A DNA stretch of 64,000 nucleotides from Venturia oleaginea (Eukaryota; Ascomycota; Dothideomycetes; Venturiales; Venturiaceae): contig JABMLP010000001.1 in the NCBI GenBank assembly GCA_013176395.1, positions 1,984,001 through 2,048,000 of the forward strand. Reading direction: 5' to 3'. Within the stretch, counting starts at the first letter, position 1; each line of letters opens with the position of its first letter. Of this stretch, positions 23,439 to 36,038 are shown piece by piece. A program made the position numbers and the translations under genes. Under the pieces are notes generated by a model that was not told the DNA's origin, did not search any database, and saw only the letters and a program-made list of their open reading frames with translations.

Positions 23439-24436
23439 TCAAATGGCCGTGCCACGCTCGAAACTCTCCCTAATATCACCAGTATATTTGTCGTAAAATC
23501 GTTTGAGCTTCTCGTTGAATTGCTTGTTCTGGAAATTGTTAGCTTAAGCTCCTAATACAAGGGCTGAATGACCATGCTTACCTTGACATTGATATACGTG
23601 ACATCGCCTCCATCGTCCTCGCTGGCTTTGAGTCTTTCCTTTCTCTTTTTCAGGCGATTCTCTTCCGCCTTTTTCAAGTCCGCAACGAGGCGATCCACAG
23701 CCTCCTTGTCGGGTTTGTTGTCCCATGGCTTGTCCTCTTCTGCCATCGACCAGGTATTTCCGTCTGTGTCAAAGGCTATCAGGTCACCCGTTTCCGTCTC
23801 TTGAAGCTCCAGCTGCCCCTTTTCGGCAGCTCTCTCCATAGCCTCCCATTTCGATTTCTTGTAGGCAGCCACATCTGGCTTGAAGTCTCGCATTTGTCGC
23901 TTGTACACCTTCCTTGCCTCATTCGTGTAATCCTTGAATGCGGTATCCTCTTTGTGTTTGCTTTTCTTGTTCACTCGCTTATCCCATTTCTCACTCTCGT
24001 CCACAGTCCAGTCCCAGGCTCGCTTTCGCTCAAAATCCTCACCGTCGGCTTCAGTGTCGGCTTTCAGCAATTTATGCGACGCGATGTCACGCTTGCGATT
24101 TAACGCAGTAAGCAGATTCGGGTCTGTTGATAGGCGATGTGACTCTAGCTGTGATTCTTTGAGGTTCTGTTTCCGACCAGCGTTTTGTCGTGCTTGTAAT
24201 GCCTTGAAACGTGCCTGGCGCTCCGCAGCCTTTGCAGCCGCAGAGTTCGCCGGTGCTGATGCGGAGACCGATTCTGCTTCCACTGGTTCCGTGCCATCTA
24301 ATTGTGGTTCTTCAGCAACTGGCGTCTCAGCTGGAATATCTGGCAGATGTTCTGCGTCCTCTGACTCCACGAATCGTCTTTTTGCTGATTCTTCTTCCAG
24401 GGCGTCTGTCGTTGCGGTCTTGCGCTTTGGGGCCAT
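23439..24436 (-). CDS. SYF2: Pre-mRNA-splicing factor SYF2
   Basis: Subunit of the Prp19/NTC complex in the spliceosome. The ATG at 24436 gives [20 protein letters not shown]. An open frame continues upstream to 24580 without a conserved start. Exon 1 24436-23582, intron 23529-23581 (GTAAGC...TTCCAG), exon 2 23528-23439, 314 aa. Family features: an acidic/Ala-rich N-terminus, [77 protein letters not shown]. The spliced end is [20 protein letters not shown], then [17 protein letters not shown], the diagnostic SYF2 C-terminus. Retention of the intron would end in a non-family tail. Divergently arranged with MCC-alpha. Confidence 0.93.
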
Positions 24437-24853
24437 GGTCGCAGGTCTGGGGGATTTTATAGGCGAAACTGGTTGGTCGTCGATATTCGGTAAATTTTTG
24501 GCGGTTTTGGTTGTTAGTGATGGATGTAAGAATGTCTGCAAGTGCAAAGGTTGAGGATGACTCTCTGGGCTCAAGGTCACGTGCCAACGCCTTCTCGAAT
24601 TAAACTGCTTGAACGTAGATGCTCTCTACCCAAAACTCAATATAAAGCTGGATTCGTCGCCCACTTGGTCACACAGAAGTCTTAAGCTGTGGAGGTCTGG
24701 TATGATGGCACCCGGACCTCTGTTACTCCTCACGCGCCACGGCTATCCACGGCTTAAGCCCGGTACCTGACCCAACACTCATCTTGGTAGACAGGAGACT
24801 TATACCTTCAATCTCTGTGCAATGTAGTGAATCAATCACAGAATACTCTCACA
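24437..24853. promoter_or_regulatory. Shared upstream region of SYF2 and MCC-alpha
   Basis: 417 bp between divergent start codons, so it should hold both promoters. No specific factor site is claimed. Seen: cgcgccacgg and several CT-rich patches near 24730-24790. Confidence 0.35.
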
Positions 24854-27008
24854 ATGCTCCTTAGACATGCCTCGCGCATCCCACGAACCCTTTCTAATGT
24901 ATACCGAAAAGCCTCCTCTCTAGCAACGTCAAGTTCGGTGGAAGGGAAGCCACTACAATCAATTCTTATAGCCAATCGCGGAGAGATCGCTCTTCGAGTT
25001 GGGCGGACAGCCGCTGAATATGGTATTCGAACGACAACCTTATACACGAATCCAGACGCACATTCTCAGCATGCAGTGAGCTCGCCATTCTCTATTAACC
25101 TAGGAGACCCTTCTGCGTATCTGGATGGAGACCGAATCATCGCAGTAGCGAAAGAGCAAGGATGTCAGGGCATTCATCCTGGATACGGCTTTCTCTCGGA
25201 GAACCCAACCTTTGCGAAGAAATGTACAGAGGCTGGGTTGACCTTCATTGGTCCTCCTTCGAGAGCAATTGAAGCCATGGGAAGCAAGAGCAGGAGTAAG
25301 GATATCATGATTGCTGCTGGTGTACCATGTATACCTGGGTATCATGGCGAGAACCAGGACCCAGAATACCTGAAATCAGAAGCCGCCAAAATGGAATATC
25401 CTGTGCTATTGAAAGCTGTCAAGGGTGGTGGTGGAAAGGGCATGCGCATTGTGATGACGCCAGACGAGTTCATGGATCAATTGGCAAGCGCAAAGTCGGA
25501 GGCACGAAACTCATTTGGAGACGAGGTAATGCTTGTGGAGAAATACATCACCACGCCGAGACACATTGAAGTACAAGTCTTTGCCGACTCGCATGGAAAC
25601 TGCGTGGCATTGGGCGAAAGAGATTGCAGTATTCAGCGCCGGCACCAGAAGATCTTGGAAGAATCGCCTGCTCCACATTTGCCAGAAGAGATTCGGCAAG
25701 ATCTGTGGGAGAAGGCTCGAGTTGCAGCACTGGCTGTTGGCTATGAGGGTGCAGGAACTGTCGAATTCATCTTCGACAATGACTCGAATCAATTCTTCTT
25801 CATGGAAATGAACACGAGATTACAGGTCGAACATCCTGTTACGGAGATGGTGACAGGAGAGGATCTTGTTCGATGGCAATTCACTGTTGCAGAAGGAGGC
25901 CGCCTTCCTTTGACTCAGTCTGAAATTCACGAACAAATCAAAGCTCGTGGTCATGCGATTGAAGCTCGAATATACGCCGAGAACCCAGACATGGATTTCA
26001 TCCCAGACTCTGGAAAGCTTTTGCATATGAAATTGCCTGAGCTGTCGGACTCGGTGAGGGTCGACGCAGGCTTCATTGCCGGCGATGAAGTTTCCTCGCA
26101 TTATGATCCCATGATTGCAAAATTGATCGTTCGAGGACCGAATCGCCATGCCGCGCTTCAAAAACTTCATGCAGCGCTTCAGTCATACGAAGTGGCTGGG
26201 CCGATCACGAATATCGAGTTCTTGAAGCGACTCTGCATCTCGCCGGCATTCATGGAGGGCGATGTCGAGACTGGATATATCACAAAACATCACGATGAGC
26301 TGTTTGCGCGAAGTACAGTTGCTCCAGAAGTGATAGCACAGGCCGCTATTGGGCTGTTGCTAGAGGATGCTCCAGCTGCAGATGTAGGTCTATTCGGAAC
26401 CGAGAACCAGGAACGGGAGTTTAATCTTATTGAGGTGGCGGCAGACGGCAAAGGCGAATCTAACTCAACAACTGTCCAAGTGACCGAGATTTCAGAACCC
26501 TCATCAAGGACGGACCGCAGTTTCAATGTCACCATTGGAGAGACGAAATACGTGCACATTAAGGTCAGCGGATGTCCGGGAATGTACACGACATTCTTCC
26601 CTCATACTCGTCTGGAGACGACCCTTATCCGTGATGAAAATCGCCTCACGCTCTTTCAAAGAGGACTGCAATACCGCCTTCAATTAACGACACCTAAGTG
26701 GGCAGAAAAAGCTCTGGGTGTAAAGGATACAGCCAACTCCGTGCTTGCACCTATGCCTTGCAAGGTGTTGAGAGTGGATGTCAAGGCTGGAGATCAAGTC
26801 AAGAAGGACCAACCACTTGTCGTCATCGAGAGCATGAAGATGGAGACTGTGATCCGATCACCGCATGATGGTCTTATTGCTCGTGTTATGCATGGTGCTG
26901 GGGTATGGCCACCCTTCTGCCTTTTGATTGAACTGTTACTAACTTGGACAGGATCTTTGCAAATCTGGCACTGCTCTTGTGGAATTTGAGGAAGAGGAGA
27001 CCAATTAG
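24854..27008 (+). CDS. mccA: Methylcrotonyl-CoA carboxylase alpha (biotin) subunit, mitochondrial
   Basis: Carboxylates 3-methylcrotonyl-CoA in leucine catabolism. ATG 24854 (MLLRHASRIPRTLSNVYRKA) gives a basic mitochondrial presequence; a GTG in frame at 24827 is not the start. Exons 24854-26902 and 26952-27008, 701 aa. Order: biotin carboxylase N-domain (ILIANRGEIALRVGRTAAEY, HPGYGFLSEN), ATP-grasp (LLKAVKGGGGKGMRIV), catalytic EMNTRLQVEHPVTEMVTGED, BC C-domain, the MCC-specific linker, and a biotinyl domain with ESMKMET, biotin Lys at residue 662. The last intron (GTATGG...GACAG) replaces a read-through by DLCKSGTALVEFEEEETN. There are no frame breaks. A single-chain pyruvate carboxylase is excluded by length and lack of a carboxyltransferase domain. 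The beta subunit is not in the window. It degrades leucine whereas LEU1 17 kb away makes it; the linkage may be chance. Confidence 0.94.
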
Positions 27009-27064
27009 GCAACAATATACCTAGAAAATAACGTCTACCCGTTCCAAACCTTGACGTAGAAGCA

Positions 27065-27488
27065 ATGGGCTTCACATCTGCGAAACTCCTGTCGGCCATG
27101 TAAGTTGAGGGCCAGAAATTTGAAAGCCATCTCTGCGTAGTAGCTACGAAGAGATGACACCGGCAGGACTGTGTAGCCATTTTTGTCTATCAATTGATGT
27201 TATTGCAGCACGTTACAGCCGTATGTATTTGCCACGGCATTACAATGGCGGCCACTGCTTGAAAAAGCATTTGTTGCACCTATCATTCTAGCATTGTTCC
27301 TGATAATCCTGTTCACCAACCTCGCCTCTCTACAACGAAAAAGAACCATAGCGGTTTTACGACATTCTGAACACTCGACTCCGGATCTCAGCCAACACTA
27401 CGTATCCTTGGACCGCTCATCGGCTCTTCCGAGTACAAAGAATGGTGAAAGCTTTCCATGGAACCTGGACGCGGCGTGGAGCGCATAA
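27065..27488 (+). CDS. Small single-helix membrane protein, unknown
   Basis: Two exons, 27065-27099 and 27209-27488 (GTAAGT...TTGCAG), encode 104 aa: MGFTSAKLLSAI, then TLQPYVFATALQWRPLLEKA, one strong membrane helix (FVAPIILALFLIILFTNLAS), then a basic LQRKR and a Ser/Thr-rich tail ending in PWNLDAAWSA. Support: a good splice pair, ATG context, and preserved frame. I do not recognise a family. It starts 57 bp after the MCC-alpha stop, so the leader would overlap the MCC 3' UTR. Could be a small organelle or ER membrane protein. Confidence 0.5.
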
Positions 27489-28737
27489 GCTTGGGTGGGC
27501 GCCATTTATGCCTATTATACTGAAATCTCCAACCTCCAAACTTTCTTCTCAAAAGCTGGTATCTCTCCTGTGCTTACTTTTACTGTTGATCTCTATACCA
27601 CTTGAGGATACTAACAACGAAGAAAATTAGCCAACCCGTGCACATACGCGAATGTGATCACAGTCACAGATATCAAGAGCATCATTGGAAAAGTGGACGG
27701 TCCCAGAGGTGAATGAAGTATCTACCACTTCCACACGAAACTCAAAGCGTGATTCTCACACTGATGGTTCTTCACACGTCCCGTAGAATCATCCGTACCT
27801 GTATTCTCCATCTACGATTTGTGACCGAGGCACTACCCATTCAACGAATGAATATGACATATGCTTAGTCTTGCTCTTATTCTTGATCTTGAATTTGTAC
27901 CTTTCACCTGTCCACTTCCACGAACGGGCTTCTCCGAAAAGAACGTCTTCCTGTAGATTGATCTATACGATTTTAGTAAGAATGGCTACGATTTCATGGA
28001 GGTCTTGGCCATAACATTTGGTTTCGAATACTCAAGGTCTTAGAACAATATATGATGGATTGAAGGATCCTATACAATTCCCCGACCCCTCATAAAAGGA
28101 TCCTCGTAACGAGAGAAGGAAAAATCGTGAAAAATCAGCTCGCGTGGAGGGTTGAATGGTTTTGTCTTAATTTCGAAATCGTCCCTTCTAGCGTGTTGGT
28201 TTCTTAAATAGAAGATAGGTCTCACAGTTTGCACCGGTGTAATGATTCCTGAGTGCCGACTTCGAAACGCGAATGCTCTGAGGAGATCTGAAAGTTGTTT
28301 ATTGGAAAGGATTTGCTATGTGGTGTGAGGAAATTGAGGTTATACTAGGTTAAGATTCACTGGCGAGGTATGCTTCTTGCTTGGGTCAAGTGGTAAGTGG
28401 ATAGGGTTTGTAATAAGGGCAACAGTGATTGTGCATTGCCGGTCTGCGAAGTACAGTGTCTCGAAATTGTAAGATCTGGGTCATGATAAGACCGAGAAAA
28501 ACAGGCTTGCAGATTACAATACTGATATGCACAAAGGTAGATGTTTATTGACGCCTTCCTTGAATTATCTGGATCTGAGTGATAAGATAAATGCGAAAAG
28601 CCTGTCCGAGATAAAAGGTCACCTCGATCTTGACGAGTTCAACCTACGAAAACACGAAATAGGTCACGAGAACAGAAGCACCATAAATATCCACCGCCAT
28701 TTCAAGATCACACTCCAATTAATAAAACCCAACAACC
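27489..28737. other. 1.2-kb gene-less stretch
   Basis: No gene recognised. The sequence is of ordinary composition with AT-rich patches near 27860-28060. A short ORF at 28527-28820 overlaps the 3' end of the EXPERA gene on the other strand and is a shadow. Confidence 0.4.
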
Positions 28738-29493
28738 TCAAACCCTCTTCTTCGCCTCTTTTCCTGCCCGCGTACCCTCGATCATCGCACTCACCCGCGA
28801 CCACATATCCAACCCCATAAAAACACTGACCAAAAGATAAGGCGTATACAAACCGCCAGCCAAGGACAATTTTTCCCGCGAGCTCAGCACATCCCAGGCC
28901 AAGACTTCTGAAATACAAGTCGCGGTTGTGAGGCCAGTTTGTACCGCGTAGATTAATAGGTGAAGTGGTAATCTTTGATCGTCGCGGAGAAGGGCGGTGA
29001 TGGCGTAGATGCTGAGGGGTAAGTGGTAGAGAAGTTCTAGCCAGATGTATAGGGAGAAGAATGCTCTGTTTGTTGTTGTAAGGTTTAGCTTTATCTCGTT
29101 ATGGATGATGAGGGTTGAGCTGGGGTTTATCTGTGTGTGGGAAAGAGGCGAGATGGATGATGTGTATGATCTATTTTGCTGCTTGGAAGAATAGTATTTT
29201 TGATATTTTTTGATATTTTATACCAACTTTTGACACTTTTCCCCACCACCGATGGCAAAGGTTCTTCTGGATAAATTGACCATGACTGTTAAATAGACTC
29301 ACGGTGGTTCGATAAAGAATTGATCTTTGTACGTGGTGATGTAGAATTCTCGCAGACTGGTCATCCACGAAGGGACCCCTATCGAAGAAGCCCAGATAGG
29401 ATAAGTGTCCACGCTAAGTAAGACGGGAATATGAATACAAAAGAAGACGAAGTAAATGAGGTCCTGCTTTCGGGAGAGAAGTGATGTTGCCAT
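28738..29493 (-). CDS. EXPERA-domain membrane protein (TMEM97/sigma-2 receptor-like)
   Basis: Exon 1 29493-29303 (MATSLLSRKQDLIYFVFFCI) and exon 2 29065-28738, joined over a 237-nt intron (GTGAGT...AACAG), give 172 aa. Conserved pieces: FYITTYKDQFFIEPPAFFSL, YIWLELLYHLPLSIYAI, LHLLIYAVQTGLTTATCISE, and GGLYTPYLLVSVFMGLDMW near the end, with a basic KKRV tail (an ER retrieval-like K-K-x-x motif would need KKxx at the very end; here it is KKRV). Four hydrophobic helices fit the EXPERA fold. Family members act in sterol or lipid handling in the ER; the role here is unproven. The intron is long for this window but AT-rich with no hairpin element. Confidence 0.88.
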
Positions 29494-29939
29494 AATAAAT
29501 GCGACTTAATGAGAGCAATGTTTGTCGGTGTTTTTTGTTGGTGGTTGTTTGGAGCAATGTGAAAAGTGGAGGCGATCTTTTGAGTGCACGTGCAATAATT
29601 TGCAACTTGTTTTACCAGCTAGGAATACACGAACGGTCCGCCCTATACGGTCAAAGCAATCTGTTGAATTGTGAAGAAGCGAATCTATCATCAAGTGAGC
29701 GACGAAAGGATGGAAAAAAGGATAAAAGAGTCACGTGTACTCAACATCGGCAGTGTGGAGCGGGAAATATTATCGTATTAGTACACTAAAGAAGTGTAAC
29801 GAAGCTAAATGGCCTAGGACAATCTTGAAGAATGAAAGTTCGCGCCCATCAAAGAACATTCAGGCAACACATAACGCCACCCCATGTTTCAGTTCCGTTA
29901 TCGTCAAAGCGTCAATCTGATGGAACATGCATCGACAGT

Positions 29940-31717
29940 TTAGTCCCAGTTTCCAGCTCCAAGCTCGATATTCTTTCCTTCTTCCATATCGCTCATAACC
30001 TTCTCAATGCTCCACGGCTCATACTTGTATCCTGGTGGATAATTCGGCGGCAACTCTGGGACGTCGGTGATATACTTTGCGCCATTCTTTACCGCCTTGA
30101 CGGCAGCGTCGTAGTTGTTAATGGCATATGCCTCAGGGTCATGCGTAAACACCCATGATGGCAATTTGGGAGCCGCCCGGCGCGGGTCAAGCTTCACTTT
30201 GTCCCAGTCCGTGTCTTGGAGGAGCTCTGCGTTGGAGAAACCGAGTTTCTGGGCACACGAGTTGCGCACGAATCTAATGATTGGTTAGTATCAAAGAGTG
30301 AGCGGCTTTGGGGATGCGAACGTACCGGAAGAGCACGTGAGCGCGGACCGAGTCGGGGATGTTTTCCTTGCCGCCAATTTGTAAACACGAAGCTAGTGAA
30401 ACAGAGTCTTCGATGGCCTGTGTTGCTCCGTTTCCAGACGCAGGAAGGAAGGAATGTGCGGAGTCGCCAATTTGGACGACACGACCGCCTGGTGATTTCC
30501 AGCTAGGCTGTGGATCTCTCCAAAGAAGCTCGAAATTGACAATCGTTTTAGGTGGTGTGCAGTCAACGAGACCCTTGAAAATAGTGGCCCATTCAGAAGA
30601 ACCCATTTTCTTATCCATATTCGCGAGCACCTCCTCCTTGTCAATGGTATTATTCCAAGATTCGGCCTCGGATCCGGTCACATCGTGATTGAGAATCCAG
30701 ATCATGGTGTCTGGGCGAGTGAGAGTGAGGGCATAAGTTGAGGGGCTGGAAAGTGTCAGCTTGGCAATACTAGAAGATCAATCTATTTACCCTAGGAAGG
30801 TTCGTACGATGGGCTCATCGCCGTTCGGGCCGACCATTTTGAAGTGTTCTTTGACTTTAGGGTTTGAGTCCAGGTGTTCCTTGGGGAATGCGGCTCTCCA
30901 CATGGCACGACCCGATGACCTGGCCCGGACCTGCCCACCCACAAGTTTCTGGGACTTGGACCCAACACCATCGGCAGCAATGACAACATCGGCTTCGTAG
31001 CGTTTTCCATCATCGGTAATGGCGACAGCTTTGCCCGTCTGTTCGTCTTCTTGATAATCAATCACGCGCCGATTATATTCGACTTCGATTCCCAATTTCT
31101 CGAGCTGGCGGACAAACATCTTGTAGACGAGAGGTCGCATCTGGAAAGTTCCTGGAGGAGTGCCTGGATTCAATCCTTGAGCCTTCAATCTATCCGCGAC
31201 CCTTTTTGGCGGGATGATCTGCTCGCCACTGTGCTTGAATGTCTCAATCCAAGCATTGTGCAGCGAAATGGCATCGTATTCTGCCGCCATTTCAGGCCAG
31301 TGCCTGAAGAATCGAGTGGCACTGAGTCCCATGAAGTACATGTCCCCTGGTTCTAGTCAGTACGAACTTGGAGCGTTCTATAAATCATCTCTTACCGGCA
31401 GTGTTGATTGTTGAATTTCGCTCCAAGACTTTGACATTGTGGCCTTTACGAACACACTCAATTGAGGCAGTCAATCCAGCAAGACCTGTTCCAACAACTA
31501 AGACGTCAATTCCAGATTTGGGATACGATCCCAAAGGCTTTGCCTCTGGGAGAGTCCCATTGCCATTTGCTACAGGATGAGAAGCATTTGTGGCATGTCC
31601 ATTGGTATGCCCATTGGCGTGGCCATTGGTGGCATGTCCATTGGTATGACCATTGGTGTGGCCATTGGTGGGAGAGTTTCCGTTAGCCTGGCGGGCGGAA
31701 TTGATAGCACTGTCCAT
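29940..31717 (-). CDS. FAD-dependent monooxygenase (salicylate hydroxylase-like)
   Basis: Exons (minus): 31717-31396, 31346-30791, 30745-30326, 30273-29940; 543 aa. N-terminal low-complexity NGHTNGHATNGHANGHTNGH repeats (residues ~12-48) precede the FAD GxGxxG strand (IDVLVVGTGLAGLTASIE). The DG motif (VVIAADGVGSKSQ) and GD motif (RVVQIGDSAHSFLPASGNGA) define a group A flavin monooxygenase. The C-terminal ~100 residues (HDPEAYAINNYD, YPPGYKYEPWSIEKV) follow the pattern of fungal salicylate hydroxylase-like tailoring enzymes. Substrate unknown; aromatic hydroxylation is likely from the family. It has no membrane anchor and is divergent from the P450 2 kb away. All four splice joins keep frame. 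Confidence 0.88.
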
Positions 31718-33685
31718 GTTGAGAATTCTGGTACTGCTAATATGGGAACGATTGAGAGAAAGTTAAAAAGAGTAGCTCAGGGCACAGTTTTTGGGCAGTG
31801 GTTAGTTAAAGAGGCGAATTGGGTGTTGGTAAACACCATCTTCCAAATCTCGGGCACTCCTCAGTCTCCGTCGCCGATCTCCCATGATGATCTCATGTCA
31901 AGAGCACAAAGATTCGATGCATGCGCCATTGCGCCATGAACGGGTACCTTCCTCTAGCCGGTTATGTTTTGCATGTAGCTAGGACCGATGCTCCTGCGAA
32001 GTAACCAGGACCAGTGACGGAGATGGGCCGAATGATGGCGATCTCTGGCACTTTTTCTGGAAGTTAGTCTCTGGCGCAGAACCACCGCATCTATTGGCGG
32101 AATCCAATAGCTCAAAACCGAGATGCTACCTAAGAAGCCCAGGCTTGCAATAGGACATTTCTGCTCCAGCAAGACTATTGTTCGATTTGTTTCTAGAGAA
32201 ATGGAATCTACTTTTGTCGAGCTAATTGTTAATCCAAGTTTTGAATGGAGAGAGCACTGCAGGTTTTTGGTTTCAATGCGAGCCTAGGTTCTGAACTACT
32301 AGATCTCGGGCATCCAATACTCGTATGGAAATAGAAAAGCCAGGTGCCTGCCTTGGGTAGTGGTTTTCAGATGGTGATAGGCGCGCAAAGACCAAGAACT
32401 AATTGACTAACGATCCAGGATGCATATAAGAAATCCCAATCCAACCAAGATCTCGTCATCGAGTGTGATGTACAAGGGCAGCAAACGGCCAAGGAGAGAC
32501 AACGGTGCGGTGCGGTGCCGGCAGGCTGTCGGCGTTGCCTCCATCATGGACGCTGACACAGCAGGACATGTCTTCTCCTGGGGTGCAGAGGAAGAGACTC
32601 GCTTAGAATAGCGCATGGGACTAAGTCAAGCCGCCACGCCGCGTCCAACCTTCACGTCTCAAGCAACAACATGGTCGACGTAACCACGTCGACCCCAAGC
32701 CCCTTGGTTCACCACCGACAATGCACCTGCTTCTATTCGTTACGCTGCCTGCAGACCGACACCATACCATCATGCAGCGCATGGGCCGCAAGTTGAGGCA
32801 TGGCTGGATTCGTCCATTGAACTCTGTGGTACTGTGCGACAAAGCCTGCCGACTCTTCTTCACCTTCTAGCCGACCTCTCTCTGTATCATTACATCGCTT
32901 CCTGAGCCCCCGGCCCCAACTATTGCTCCCAGGCCTCCGTGTGGTCAAAGAAGAACCGACAAGCTTTCTCCCCAAGCGACGCAACGTGAGCTCGAGCCCC
33001 AGTTGGGGAACCGCCGATGAACTGTCAATTTTCTATCCTCAAGGAAATTGAGTCTATTCAACACGCAGTAGTTCGGGCATCTCTCGCTGTCAGCTTTACG
33101 CCAGTAACACACCCATGTCGTGAATTGCCGTGCGTCCTGAAGTCGAGAGTTTCAAGTTTCCAAGTGGCTGGGCATTCTAGTTACACCAAGATATGCCTCA
33201 TGTCGAATTTCCCTCCAACACGATTTGTTCTCGTATACTGCTTCTTGCCGAAGCTCCTACGAGTACTTCGCATCTCGCTAATTCTCCCACGGCTGATCTG
33301 GTTGCCGGGACGGGGACGCCGTCGCAGGGAAATACTCCTTTGGAAACTTCATCAATTATTCCCGCTGAAATCGGCATTCTCATCGCGATTAATTTTCTAC
33401 ACGGGAGGAACGGCGATCTGCCATTCTGCTGCTCCGACTTTCGTTAGCAGCCCTAGCCGACGAAATCTTTGACCTATGTTTCGAGGATTACACCATCACT
33501 ATCCCTGTTTGGGCTAGAGTTATCATCACCATGAATGATTATCTGGATCCCCAGTCGCCATCTCTACATGTAGAAATATCGGTCGCGGATCTTTCCCTGC
33601 CTCCATTTCCAGACATATATCCTTTCCCTCCACGAGCCCCCAATCATCTGAGACTCCAATCCATTTTCTCTCTTGGTCATTCATC
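31718..33685. other. 2-kb intergenic between FMO and P450
   Basis: Upstream region of two divergent oxygenase genes. Short ORFs (32420-32984, 33017-33472) carry no motifs. No repeat or RNA gene recognised. A pathway regulator binding here would be plausible but no site is identified. Confidence 0.35.
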
Positions 33686-35440
33686 ATGCATCCTCTCACT
33701 CTTCTCGCCGCTGCTGTTGTGCTGCTTGCCTTCTTCGTCGTTTCTGTGCTCAACAAGCGCAGCACACGCAAGGCTCGAGACGATGAGTTGCCTGGCCCGA
33801 CCCTCATTCCCTTCATCGGTCGCGTTCACGACTTGCCTATCCAGTACATGTGGTTGAAGTTCAAGGAATGGGCAGATATTCATGGGCCAATCTACAGGAC
33901 GGAAATGCTCGGCGCCAAATTCGTTGTCGTATCTGATGAGAAGATTGCAGAAGAGCTTCTGGTAAAGCGCGCCAAGTACAACTCAGATAGGCCACAAGTA
34001 CGATCCCTGTTTGACTCCAAGAGTACTGATGGCTCTATGGAATATCTGCCCTTGATGGGAAGAAATAGTGAGTACGAACTTCTCGCAAGCGTAATTATGT
34101 TAACCTTGTTCTCAGAATATTGGGCTCGACAAAGGCGCTGGACGCATGCTTCGTTGACCGAAGCTTCGAACGCACAGTACCATGGTATCCTGGACCACGA
34201 GGTTAAACGTTGGATGTACCGATTAATCATGGATCCCGACAACTTCGGCAACACTCTTGAAGACATGGCCTCCAAAGTAATGTGCACTTTAACCTGGGAC
34301 AACCCAGACTTGAGCGAATACAATGTCAAAAGCGCGTGGGGACTTCTAACTCAGATGTCACCCGCCGGCCCTATCACCAACGTCCTGACTCCACTATGGC
34401 ACCTACCACTTTTCATGAACCCATGGAAGAAAGCAGAGCACAAGCGACACGATGAACAGCAAGCCTGGTGGATGCAGCGTATTGTTGAAACGAGAGACAA
34501 AATGAACCAGGGTATCCAAAGGCCTTCTTTCGCACGGCAGTACCTCGAGACAGAAAAGACGCAGAAGCTCTCTGGTGATTACGAAGCGTCTTCGTGCATC
34601 GGTATGCTTGCACTCGTTGGCGTGTTCACTGTTGGCGGACCTCTAGCCTACTTCCTGATGAGTATGACACACCACCCCGAATGGCAGAGACGCTGTCAGA
34701 AGGAAATTGATGAGGCTTGCGGTGGACGGATGCCCACCCTCGCTGATTTCCCAAACCTCCCGACCCTGCGCGCATGTATCAAGGAGACCATGCGATGGAA
34801 GCCCAACGTTCCCTCAGGTATGTTTTTGGCGCTGAAGTATATGCCATTGCTAACGTCTGTCAGGTGTCGCACACGAAACTGAACAGGATGATTACTATCG
34901 CGGTTACTTCATCGAGAAGGGTACTCGCATTCTCCCTCTTGACTGGTAATTCTCCCTCTTCACATCTCTTGATCACATTTACTCACGTTCATCAGGGCTT
35001 TCTTACGCAACCCAGCGAAATATCCGGATCCAGACAACTTTCGACCTGAGCGATGGCTAGAATCAACCTGGCCCACCTACCAAGAGCCCCTTACGCAATA
35101 TCCTAACATCAAGGGCATGACGTCTTTCGGCTGGGGACAGCGCGCCTGCCTTGGTCAATCACTCACGCAAGATGAGATGTTGGCTGCTTGCGGTGCGCTC
35201 ATGTGGGGGTTCGACTTGAAGTTCAAGATTGACGCAACTGGCAAAAAGATCGACATTCCCCTCAACAAATCAAACTCTCTTTTGATTGTCAAGCCAGACC
35301 CATATGAAATGGCATTCCACCCACGAACTGAAAAACGCAAGCAAGAGATGATTGATAACTGGCTAGACTCTGAAGCGAGAGACAAGGAAGAGCGCGCAGA
35401 ATTCATTCGAGTCACCAAGCCATCTATCGTTCAGTATTGA
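33686..35440 (+). CDS. Cytochrome P450 monooxygenase
   Basis: Exons 33686-34067, 34116-34817, 34864-34945, 34996-35440; 536 aa. N-terminal ER anchor (MHPLTLLAAAVVLLAFFVVS), then LPGPTLIPFIGRVHDLP. K-helix ExxR (CIKETMRWKPNVPS), PERF-region DNFRPERWLES, and heme loop FGWGQRACLGQSL with Cys at residue 440. The I-helix reads LVGVFTVGGPLAYFLMS: the usual A-G-x-[D/E]-T motif has Val-Gly-Val-Phe-Thr, so the acidic residue is replaced by Phe although the Thr is kept. Overall layout resembles fungal secondary-metabolism P450s (OrdA/CYP64-like) by eye. Substrate unknown. Near an FMO, DUF1772 and NmrA gene. Confidence 0.92.
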
Positions 35441-36030
35441 TCGGCTGGTCAGGGTGGGACGTTTAAACAATTTACATTCAGCTTGGCGTTGTACGCTTTA
35501 TTGAGATACCTCTTTCCCAGCACACGATTGATGTTCTGGGAGTTTTCTTTTGTCTACAGGTGGCTCCGATTCTTTTCAGCAAGTGTATTCAATTAGGGAT
35601 GTTGCGCGTAATTATCTGATTGTTTTTTTAGTTGATGCCTCGCCTAGATGAGTGCAGTAATAGAGTCGATGTTAGTTCAAGCCTTTCGTCCTTCCCAATG
35701 GCGACACATGTCGTGGAAAATCCGTAGATCAATAATACTGAAGTTTTCCATGTAAATTTGTGGAATTTTGGTTCATGTAGGTCTGTTGATCTTGCCCTCG
35801 CGTACAAGGCAATGCCAGTCAAAATCGCTGAGTCCTGTCTGAGTGACTCACTGGTGGGACGGCATGGCGCAACACGTACTGCGGCATCGACATCATCGGC
35901 AAGTCAGTATACCAGTCCTATGGTAGGAAAAATCAAGGGAAAACACATGCACATCACGCCTCGCATCTACGCGACTAGCACCACCATGGCCCAAAACGAT
36001 CCCCAGTACTCTAATGCATGGTCGGGCTGA
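35441..36030. other. 3' flank of P450
   Basis: No gene seen; short ORFs only (35758-36030). Confidence 0.35.
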
Positions 36031-36038
36031 CTAGTGCG

